A DNA stretch of 54,491 nt from an uncultured Prevotellaceae bacterium (GTDB lineage Bacteria; Bacteroidota; Bacteroidia; Bacteroidales; Bacteroidaceae): NCBI GenBank assembly GCA_902774925.1, contig CACYKE010000008.1, positions 1-54,491 on the forward strand. Direction: 5' to 3'. Shown piece after piece: positions 31,539-38,750 of this stretch. Below the pieces are notes generated by a model, which was not told where the DNA came from, did not search any database, and saw nothing but the letters and a program-made list of their open reading frames with translations. The stretch's first letter is position 1. Every line of letters begins with the position of its first letter. The position numbers were made by a program, and so were the translations under genes.

Positions 31539-32183
31539 ATGATAAATAATCACATTGAAGTACTGATAGAACGCTATCCGCAACTGATAGAATGCCGTGA
31601 ATCCATACAGGCAGCATACGACATTCTTAAGGAGGCATACACGAAAGACTGCAAATTATTGGTTTGTGGCAATGGCGGTTCAGCCAGCGACAGTGAACAC
31701 ATTGTTGGTGAGCTGATGAAGGAATTTAAACTAAAACGCGAGGTCTATCATGACCAAGCTGAAGCCATGCAGCATATCGATCCTGAGCTGGGAGGCATTC
31801 TGGCTAAGCATCTGCAAGGAGCATTGCCTGCAATCGCACTGACAGGCCATTCATCGCTGACAACTGCTTTCATGAACGATAGTAATCCAGAACTCATTTT
31901 TGCACAACAAGTAAATGGTTATGGTAAATCTGGTGACATCTTCTTGGGTATTTCCACTTCAGGAAACAGTCGTAATGTGTTGTTTGCTGCAGTGGCTGCC
32001 AAGGCGAAAGGATTAAAGGTTATCGGCTTGACAGGTCAAAAGCCCTGCAAACTAGCTCAATTGGCCGATGTGTGCATACAAGTGCCAGAGACGGATACAT
32101 ACAAGATACAGGAACTACATCTGCCTGTTTATCATTGTCTTTGTATGATGTTAGAAGAACATTTTTTTGGAACCCAACAATAG
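31539..32183 (+). CDS. gmhA: SIS-domain sedoheptulose-7-phosphate isomerase (GmhA-like)
   Basis: This is a 214-residue protein from MINNHIEVLIERYPQ; the longer frame from 31464 lies inside the preceding gene. The SIS domain shows VCGNGGSASDSEHIVGELMK near residues 45-64, TGHSSLTTAF, and ISTSGNSRNVLFAA, the sugar-phosphate binding Ser/Thr cluster. GmhA converts sedoheptulose 7-phosphate to D-glycero-D-manno-heptose 7-phosphate. The next gene supplies a heptose-type nucleotidyltransferase and phosphatase, which strongly supports a heptose pathway for this polysaccharide. Confidence 0.85.
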   Translation: MINNHIEVLIERYPQLIECRESIQAAYDILKEAYTKDCKLLVCGNGGSASDSEHIVGELMKEFKLKREVYHDQAEAMQHIDPELGGILAKHLQGALPAIALTGHSSLTTAFMNDSNPELIFAQQVNGYGKSGDIFLGISTSGNSRNVLFAAVAAKAKGLKVIGLTGQKPCKLAQLADVCIQVPETDTYKIQELHLPVYHCLCMMLEEHFFGTQQ

Positions 32184-32189
32184 GAGCTT

Positions 32190-33494
32190 ATGAAAGTAAT
32201 TATCATGGCAGGCGGTAAAGGGACACGCATTGCGTCTATTGCCAACGACATCCCAAAGCCAATGATTCGTATAGGCGGCAAGCCCATCCTGGAATATCAG
32301 ATAGAGAATCTGAAACGCTGTGGTTTGACAGATATCACTTTGGTAATCGGACATTTGGGCCATATCATCAAGGATTACTTTAAAGACGGGCACGCCGTTG
32401 GAGCCAACATCTCTTATTTCACAGAAGACCATCCGCTGGGCACGGCAGGAGCTTTATTCAAGATGCCAGAACTGACAGACGACTTCCTACTGCTGTGTGG
32501 TGACGTTATCCTTGATGTCGATTTCAACCGCTTTATTCGCTTTCATCAAGAACGCCACGCGTGGGCCAGTCTGATGGCTCATCCAAATGGACATCCCTAC
32601 GACAGCAGCCTACTCATCACAGAAATACTACCGCCTCAGGAAAGAGGAGGATTACCTGTAGAAACACATAGAGTTACAGGCTGGCTCAATAAAGAAGAGG
32701 AACGCACGTACTACAAAAACCGTGTTAATGCAGGCATAGAAATCATTTCACCACAACTGCTGGCTGAGACGATGAGGAGCTACACGCCCCGTCATCCAGA
32801 ACAACCAGATAAAATAGATCTGGACCGCGATGTCTTAAAACCGAATATTGCCAGCGGAAAGATTTTCGCTTACGATACGCCAGAGTATATTAAGGATATG
32901 GGAACACCAGACCGTTTCCATGAGGTAGAACACGATCTGGTCAGCGGCAAGGTAGCAGCCCGTAATCTGAGTAACAGGCAGAAGGCCATTTTCTTAGACC
33001 GCGACGGCACCATCAATGCCTACAAGGGATTTCTTACCCATCTGGAGGATTTCGAACTATTACCAGGGGTGGCAGAAGCGATTAGGAAAATTAACAAGTC
33101 TGGCTATCTTTGTATCGTAGTCAGCAACCAACCCGTCATTGCCCGTGGTGATTGTTCCTTCGACGATTTGAAAGCCATCCATGACAAAATGGAAACACTA
33201 TTAGGAAAAGAAGGGGCATTTGTTGATGCAATATACTATTGTCCTCACCATCCTGACAAAGGCTTTGAAGGTGAGCGTGTAGAATACAAGATTGACTGCG
33301 ACTGCCGGAAACCCAAACCAGGTCTGTTTTTTCAAGCAGCCAAAGACTGGAACATCAACCTTCACGAATCTTATATGATTGGCGACAGTGAACGCGATGT
33401 TGTAGCCGGAAACAGTGCAGGTTGCAAACAGTCTTACCTCATTAAAACCAATGAGCCTGAAGCATTACTCTCTATTACGAACAAAATAATATGA
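32190..33494 (+). CDS. Fused heptose-1-phosphate nucleotidyltransferase (HddC-like) and heptose-bisphosphate phosphatase (GmhB-like)
   Basis: This is a 434-residue two-domain protein. Residues 1-240 are a sugar nucleotidyltransferase: MKVIIMAGGKGTRI, the Lys in IPKPMIRIGGKPILEY, LGTAGAL and LLLCGDVILDVDF. From about 265 to 425 it is a HAD phosphatase of the GmhB type: FLDRDGTINAY with the nucleophile and acid Asp, VVSNQPVIARG, the zinc-binding CPHHPDKG...DCDCRKPKPG cluster, and MIGDSERDV. It should dephosphorylate heptose 1,7-bisphosphate and then load the heptose 1-phosphate onto a nucleotide, GDP if HddC-like. The heptose 7-phosphate kinase needed between GmhA and this enzyme is not in the window. 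Confidence 0.85.
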   Translation: MKVIIMAGGKGTRIASIANDIPKPMIRIGGKPILEYQIENLKRCGLTDITLVIGHLGHIIKDYFKDGHAVGANISYFTEDHPLGTAGALFKMPELTDDFLLLCGDVILDVDFNRFIRFHQERHAWASLMAHPNGHPYDSSLLITEILPPQERGGLPVETHRVTGWLNKEEERTYYKNRVNAGIEIISPQLLAETMRSYTPRHPEQPDKIDLDRDVLKPNIASGKIFAYDTPEYIKDMGTPDRFHEVEHDLVSGKVAARNLSNRQKAIFLDRDGTINAYKGFLTHLEDFELLPGVAEAIRKINKSGYLCIVVSNQPVIARGDCSFDDLKAIHDKMETLLGKEGAFVDAIYYCPHHPDKGFEGERVEYKIDCDCRKPKPGLFFQAAKDWNINLHESYMIGDSERDVVAGNSAGCKQSYLIKTNEPEALLSITNKII

Positions 33495-34663
33495 GAAAGT
33501 TACATCTGTTATTTCTAAATATATTCATATTCTCCATTTTTCCAGTTCAGGCCGAGATACCCATCGTGGCCTACTTTGGCATCCCCTTGGAATACTCAAA
33601 CGTCAACCGCTTCAAGGAGTTCAAAGAGGCTGGTTTCGACGTGTCTATTTGTTTTTACAACGACACACCTGTCGACACGCTGCTACGCATACTGGATGAT
33701 GCCCAGAAAAGCGATATCCGGCTCCTAATCAGCAGCGGATGGGTGTCCGTACAGCCACATGTGGGCATTCCCAGACTGAAGAGCCATCCTGCGCTCTATG
33801 GCTACTTCCTGCAGGACGAGCCTTGGCCCAAGGACATACCTGAGACAATACGACGCTATCAGGCTATGGCAAAACAGGACACCAAAAAGCCCACATACGT
33901 CAATCTTTTGCCCAACTATGGCGATGGCATGCCCAGGGAAATCCAAATGCCACCGTACAAACAATACCTCCAACAGACATCCACTATCGGGCTGCCCTTT
34001 ATCTCCTTCGATTTTTATCCTATCATGAAGTCTGGCATTCGCGACACGTGGTATTCTTGTCTGGAGGATATCCGTCAGGAGAGTCTGCGAACAAGCAAGC
34101 CTTTCTGGGCTTTTGCCCTTTGCACACCCCATTGTGACTATCCGCAACCTACTATCGAGTCGCTCCGTTTGCAAATTTATTCTGATTTGCTCTACGGCGC
34201 TCAGGCTATCGAATACTTTACCTACTGGACACCCAAGCCTACCGACGAGTGGGACTTCCACGATGCACCGATCAGCATTGACGGACAGCGTACCAAGACT
34301 TACGACGTGGTCAAGCGCATGAATCAGGAGTTGCGCAGCCTGCTGCCTTTGTTCGACAAGGCTGAGGTTCAGACGGTCAACCACATGTTAAAAATCCCCG
34401 AAGGTACCACAAAACTGCAGCGCATTCCCACAAACATCAAGAAACTGAAGGTCGTAGGCCGTCAGGGTGCTCTCATCTCAACCTTCAAGAAGGCTGGCCA
34501 CCTGTATATGGCTGTGGTCAACAAGGATTATGAAAGCGAAATGAAACTCTATATTTCTGCTAGAAGCAATGTCACCATGCTGACCAAGCAACTGAAAGAG
34601 ACTACCATCAAGTCCAGCTACAAGATAGGTGGCGGAGATATGCTTTTATTCAAATTAAAATAA
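33491..34663 (+). CDS. Secreted TIM-barrel glycosidase-like protein in the EPS operon
   Basis: This is a 390-residue protein with a signal peptide (MRKLHLLFLNIFIFSIFPVQA) and a (beta/alpha)8-like body. YGYFLQDEPWPK near residues 106-117 is a typical strand-4 end with an acidic catalytic pair, as in GH42/GH5-like beta-glycosidases. ISFDFYPI near 177-184 and QAIEYFTYWTPKP near 240-252 fit later barrel strands. A C-terminal small beta domain ends GDMLLFKLK. I cannot name a GH family with confidence. Its ATGA overlap with the heptose fusion gene shows it is part of the operon, so it may trim or release the polymer outside the inner membrane. Confidence 0.65.
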   Translation: MRKLHLLFLNIFIFSIFPVQAEIPIVAYFGIPLEYSNVNRFKEFKEAGFDVSICFYNDTPVDTLLRILDDAQKSDIRLLISSGWVSVQPHVGIPRLKSHPALYGYFLQDEPWPKDIPETIRRYQAMAKQDTKKPTYVNLLPNYGDGMPREIQMPPYKQYLQQTSTIGLPFISFDFYPIMKSGIRDTWYSCLEDIRQESLRTSKPFWAFALCTPHCDYPQPTIESLRLQIYSDLLYGAQAIEYFTYWTPKPTDEWDFHDAPISIDGQRTKTYDVVKRMNQELRSLLPLFDKAEVQTVNHMLKIPEGTTKLQRIPTNIKKLKVVGRQGALISTFKKAGHLYMAVVNKDYESEMKLYISARSNVTMLTKQLKETTIKSSYKIGGGDMLLFKLK

Positions 34664-34669
34664 ATAATT

Positions 34670-35728
34670 ATGACATTATATATCAACGGACGATTTCTGA
34701 CACAACCCATGACGGGTGTTAATCGCTACGCCTACAGCATCTGCAAGGCGTTGCTTGAACTCGGCTATTCATATACGTTGATTTGCCCCAACAAACCTTT
34801 CCGTGCAGACTACGACATTACGGGCTTCCATATCGTGCGTTTCGGATGGGGAAACTCACATTTGTGGGAGCAATGTGTGCTTCCGTTTTACTTCATCGGC
34901 AAGAAAGATTATCTGGTCCTGGGGTTGATGGGGTTAGGTTCCGTCCTCATTCCCAACAAAATCATGACCATTCACGATTTGGCATTCATCAAGAATCCGT
35001 CGTGGTATACGAAAGCGTATTATTGTCTCTATAAACTGATGACTCCACTCGCTGCAAGGACATCTAAGCACATCATTACTGTCAGTAATTACTCGAAGGA
35101 AGAAATACTGCGATGCTATCCCTTCCTCAAGCGCGAGCAAATCAGCGTTATCTACAATGCCATCGACAAGCAGTTGTTCAAACCATGTACTGATGTTCCT
35201 CACCCTGAAGAACGTTTCATATTATGCGTCTCATCCATTGACCCCAGAAAGAATTTTGCACGCCTGATAGAAGCCTGCCAAGATATCACAGACGCCAAGC
35301 TATATATCGTCGGAAACCACAATAGAGTCTTCAACGACCAGAAGAGTTTGCAGAACACGTCTGACCGTATCCGCTTCCTCGGCCGTATCAGTGATAGCGA
35401 ACTTGTCAAGCTATATAATCAGGCCGAATGTTTTGTTTTTCCGTCTATTTACGAGGGATTCGGCCTCCCACCCCTCGAAGCGATGGCCTGCGGTTGTCCC
35501 GTGTTGGTATCCGACATTCCTGTCCTCCGTGAAGTGTGCAGTGATGCTGCCCAATATTTCAATCCATTCGAACCTCGCGAAATTCTTTATGCCATCACAC
35601 AATATTTAAACGATGCTGACGTTATAAAAGAAAAGATGCGCCAGAAAGGCTATGCCAATGTCACGCGGTTCTCTTGGGAGAAGTCCGCGGAATTGGTTAT
35701 ACAACTCATTAGAAAAGTTAGCGAATGA
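34670..35728 (+). CDS. Family 4 glycosyltransferase
   Basis: This 352-residue GT-B enzyme begins with a donor-site-distant Rossmann half (LYINGRFLTQPMTGVNRYAY, a start typical of mannosyl/rhamnosyl GT4s). The C-terminal half carries CVSSIDPRKNF, the GR-S glycine loop FLGRISDSELVKLYNQAE, and the E-x7-E signature PSIYEGFGLPPLEAMACG. The retaining enzyme uses a nucleotide sugar to extend the repeat unit in the cytoplasm. It follows the glycosidase-like gene by 6 bp and overlaps the next GT4 by 4 bp. Confidence 0.9.
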   Translation: MTLYINGRFLTQPMTGVNRYAYSICKALLELGYSYTLICPNKPFRADYDITGFHIVRFGWGNSHLWEQCVLPFYFIGKKDYLVLGLMGLGSVLIPNKIMTIHDLAFIKNPSWYTKAYYCLYKLMTPLAARTSKHIITVSNYSKEEILRCYPFLKREQISVIYNAIDKQLFKPCTDVPHPEERFILCVSSIDPRKNFARLIEACQDITDAKLYIVGNHNRVFNDQKSLQNTSDRIRFLGRISDSELVKLYNQAECFVFPSIYEGFGLPPLEAMACGCPVLVSDIPVLREVCSDAAQYFNPFEPREILYAITQYLNDADVIKEKMRQKGYANVTRFSWEKSAELVIQLIRKVSE

Positions 35729-36852
35729 AGAAAACTATACTCCAGATTGCAAAATACTATTATCCCGTTGAAGGGGGAATTGAAACTGTCACCAAATACA
35801 TGGGCGAAGGTCTTTCGGCGCTCGAGAATGTTGTCGTATGCTTCAGTCAGGACGGAATCACCCGTGTAGATATGGTCAACGGCGTGAAAGTCTACCGCAT
35901 AGCCTCTTCCTTGAACGTTGCCAGTCAGGACATTGCGTTCTCATACTATTATTACCTGAAGAAAATCATCTACGAGGAGCAGCCGGACATCATTCTACTC
36001 CACTGCCCGAACCCATTTCTCTATCCCATCACCGCCAAGCTGAAGCCTAAAAACACCAAGTTTGTACTGCTGTGGCACTCCGATATTTTGGGTAAGGGAA
36101 TACTCTACAAAATGGTCAAGATGTTTGAAAAGGTGATACTCAAAAAGGCGGATCTGATTCTGGCTACCAGCCCAAACTACATCCACCCGTCGAGTCCCAT
36201 CTACAAATACCGTGACAAGGCGAAGGTGGTACCAAACGGCATCATCAGAAAAGATTTTCTCTGGCGACCAGGCGACGAGAAGACCATCGAGGAAATCCGG
36301 CACAAATATCACAATAAGAAGATTGTCTTCTTTGTAGGACGTCATGCTCCTTATAAAGGCATCAACTACCTCATTGAGGCTGAGAAATACATCCAGTCGG
36401 ATTGTATCATTCTCATTGGAGGACGCGGCCCTGAGACCGAACGGCTGAAAGCAATGACGAACTCCGACCGTATCAAGTTCATCGGGCGTATCCCTAACGA
36501 ATATCTGCGTTGCTACTACTATGCCTCCGACATTTTCGGATTCACTTCGTGCACCAAGCAGGAGGCCTTTGGCATTGCCCTTGCCGAAGCAATGTATTGC
36601 GGTAGCGTACCCGTTACCTTCACCATCGAGGGCTCCGGCGTCAACTGGGTATCCATCAAAAATGAGACTGGTTTAGAAGTGCCCTTAGGCGATGTGAAGG
36701 CCTATGCTGCAGCTGTCGACAAGTTACTATCCGACCGTGACCTGTACATGCGATATGCCACAGCAGGCAAGGAGCGCATCATCCAGATGTTTACCAGCGA
36801 GCGTTCGAATGTGCAGGCCGAAAAGATATTGACCGAACTTGTCGATCAATAA
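35725..36852 (+). CDS. Family 4 glycosyltransferase
   Basis: This 375-residue GT-B enzyme begins with the acceptor-side glycine loop in YYYPVEGGIETVTKYMGEG. FVGRHAPYKGINYLIEA marks the start of the donor domain near residue 205, and CTKQEAFGIALAEAMYCG is the E-x7-E donor motif. It is the last plus-strand gene of this block and ends 3 bp before the stop of the convergent sulfatase-fold gene, with no terminator between them. The sugar specificity is unknown. Confidence 0.9.
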   Translation: MKKTILQIAKYYYPVEGGIETVTKYMGEGLSALENVVVCFSQDGITRVDMVNGVKVYRIASSLNVASQDIAFSYYYYLKKIIYEEQPDIILLHCPNPFLYPITAKLKPKNTKFVLLWHSDILGKGILYKMVKMFEKVILKKADLILATSPNYIHPSSPIYKYRDKAKVVPNGIIRKDFLWRPGDEKTIEEIRHKYHNKKIVFFVGRHAPYKGINYLIEAEKYIQSDCIILIGGRGPETERLKAMTNSDRIKFIGRIPNEYLRCYYYASDIFGFTSCTKQEAFGIALAEAMYCGSVPVTFTIEGSGVNWVSIKNETGLEVPLGDVKAYAAAVDKLLSDRDLYMRYATAGKERIIQMFTSERSNVQAEKILTELVDQ

Positions 36853-36855
36853 TGC

Positions 36856-38574
36856 TCATTCTCCCGCTTTCTCAAAGTAATTGTTTCTGATAATCCAGTC
36901 GGACAGCAGATGCAGTTTGTCTAATGGATAGTCTTTATAATTCCCGTTAAGGAGCGTATGACCCAGTCCGCGCCAATCCGAACGCACACCATACATATCC
37001 AGCAATGTGGTATAGACATCCAGCTGGTTACAAGGACCCGTCCACGCCCGATGATTATCCACACCACCATTGATGATGTATAGAGGCAGGTCCTTTTTCA
37101 CCCTGCTTTCGGCCATACCCAGATGTACGGCATGGGCATGATGGTCGGCAGCAATGACGATGACACTGTTGTCGTAGAGGCCTTGTCGCTTCAGTTCATT
37201 GATGTATTTCTCTATCTGTTGGTCAGTATAGTGACAATCCACGAGATAGTTTCTGACCTCCGCCGTATAGTTCTTGTCGCTGACGGTGAATCCATGTTCC
37301 ACACACTTGTTATAGGGGTTATGCATCGACATCGTTACAACGAGCGAGAAGAAGGGACACGACGCCTTTGCTTGCTCACGTGCAGCCAGCTCAAACACCT
37401 GCTCATCGTTCAAATCCTCATTGCCGTGCAGCTCCTTAGGACAGTCAAACTTGGAGTACATCGTATCTATACCATACCGTTCGTTCATCTTGTCCTGTTC
37501 CCAGAAAGTTGGCGATGTCGGTACGATGATTTGCGTCTGCTTCATGCGTCCAGCCTGCTTCAGCAGTTGAGGCAGACCGATAAGTCGTTTGTCTTTGGCA
37601 ATATTGACGGTTATCTCGCACCTCATGGGCAACAGTCCCGTCATATAGATCAGCTGTCCGTCGGATGACTCTCCAATGGTGATATTTGGGCGTACGTGTC
37701 CATTATAATACACTGTACTATCACGCTTCAGACGGTTCAGGAAAGGCGTAATCTCCTTGCCATCTACTATCAAGTCGGAAGTTACCGCCATATACGACTC
37801 TACAATGATGAATATCAGGTTCTTAGCGTCCGTCACGGTAGGCATCGCTGTCGTCCGTTCCCGGTAGTCTCTATACGTGCGCCTGATTTCGTCCTGTTGT
37901 TTCCCGTCCAACACAAGATCCTTTTGGAAAATATCCTCATAACACACCATTGCCCTTCTCACAAAGCCACTGCGATACAGCATGTTATTCGGAGCTTGGG
38001 TATATTGTACCCTTACCGGTGAGAATCGGATAAACGACGTCTCGAAGTTGTGGTCATGAAAGAGGCCCAACACTATGATGAAAACCAATACGGAAGCCAG
38101 CATTGCCCCCCACAGCCAACTCAGCGTCTGCATGTATCCTAGCTTCAGTTCCTGCTTATTATAGCGTCTGTAAGACCATCCGAAAAGTATCGGCATCAGG
38201 ACATAATACACATCCTGCCAACGAAATCCCGTCAGTATGCTCCTCATCACGTCCCCATCGTTCAGATTGCCCAGTTGGGTAATAGCCAAATTAGGCAGGT
38301 AATGGCCGAAGAAGCGGGCGTACAGCACATTGCAAAACGAGAGCAATGCCGTCAATACGAATGTCAGCAACAGCGCGCCCTTTACCCTACCCCTCGTCAA
38401 TAGTAACGACAGCACAAAGAAGAATGTCGCATCAATCAGACACGAGAACACATTGCTCCAAATGGCATCCGGCTTGAAGGGGTATTCAAACTCCACCGTC
38501 ATGACCAACTGTCCGTGCATAAACAGCATATTGACCACCGACAGTCCAAACAGCAACAAAAACTTTTGGTTCAT
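36856..38574 (-). CDS. LTA-synthase-like sulfatase-fold membrane enzyme (phosphoglycerol/phosphoethanolamine transferase type)
   Basis: This is a 572-residue protein with four to five N-terminal TM helices (within residues 5-190) and an extracytoplasmic alkaline-phosphatase-fold domain. The metal site and nucleophile are in NLIFIIVESYMAVTSD; here the residue after E is Ser, whereas LTA synthases have Thr in the nucleophile region. RPNITIGESSDGQLIYMTGL carries the SS-DG phrase, and VIVIAADHHAHAVHLG the late metal-binding DHHAH. Such enzymes move phosphoglycerol or phosphoethanolamine from phospholipid to a glycan. Located inside the EPS region, it may decorate the polymer. The start at 38574 lies only 4 bp from its -7 box. 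Confidence 0.8.
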   Translation of the reverse strand: MNQKFLLLFGLSVVNMLFMHGQLVMTVEFEYPFKPDAIWSNVFSCLIDATFFFVLSLLLTRGRVKGALLLTFVLTALLSFCNVLYARFFGHYLPNLAITQLGNLNDGDVMRSILTGFRWQDVYYVLMPILFGWSYRRYNKQELKLGYMQTLSWLWGAMLASVLVFIIVLGLFHDHNFETSFIRFSPVRVQYTQAPNNMLYRSGFVRRAMVCYEDIFQKDLVLDGKQQDEIRRTYRDYRERTTAMPTVTDAKNLIFIIVESYMAVTSDLIVDGKEITPFLNRLKRDSTVYYNGHVRPNITIGESSDGQLIYMTGLLPMRCEITVNIAKDKRLIGLPQLLKQAGRMKQTQIIVPTSPTFWEQDKMNERYGIDTMYSKFDCPKELHGNEDLNDEQVFELAAREQAKASCPFFSLVVTMSMHNPYNKCVEHGFTVSDKNYTAEVRNYLVDCHYTDQQIEKYINELKRQGLYDNSVIVIAADHHAHAVHLGMAESRVKKDLPLYIINGGVDNHRAWTGPCNQLDVYTTLLDMYGVRSDWRGLGHTLLNGNYKDYPLDKLHLLSDWIIRNNYFEKAGE

Positions 38575-38578
38575 GGTG

Positions 38579-38609
38579 CAAAGGTACACATATTTACAAT
38601 AATACACAA
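38579..38609 (-). promoter_or_regulatory. Promoter giving a near-leaderless transcript
   Basis: On the minus strand TTG (38609-38607), a 20-bp spacer and TACCTTTG (38586-38579) match the consensus. The ATG of the sulfatase-fold gene begins 5 bp after the box, so transcription should start at or next to the start codon. Confidence 0.75.
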
Positions 38610-38636
38610 CAAAAATGGCACTTTTGATTGAAATAT

Positions 38637-38668
38637 TTTGTTCGTTTCAGGAAAAGTTCGTATATTTG
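38637..38668 (+). promoter_or_regulatory. Promoter of the LRR surface protein
   Basis: TTTG (38637-38640), a 20-bp spacer and TATATTTG (38661-38668). The leader is about 75 nt, A/C-rich and without a clear Shine-Dalgarno sequence. It is divergent from the sulfatase-fold gene promoter. Confidence 0.8.
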
Positions 38669-38750
38669 CCTTCGAAAATACAGTGTTTAACCCAAAACAA
38701 CAACGAGATTACATTATTACTATAACAAATTATACAAAACAATAACTATT

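Noticed and set aside
32190-33494. Sequencing-error fusion of two genes
   Set aside because: The linker is in frame without a stop or start, both domains are complete and neighbours are tightly packed, so a natural fusion is more likely.
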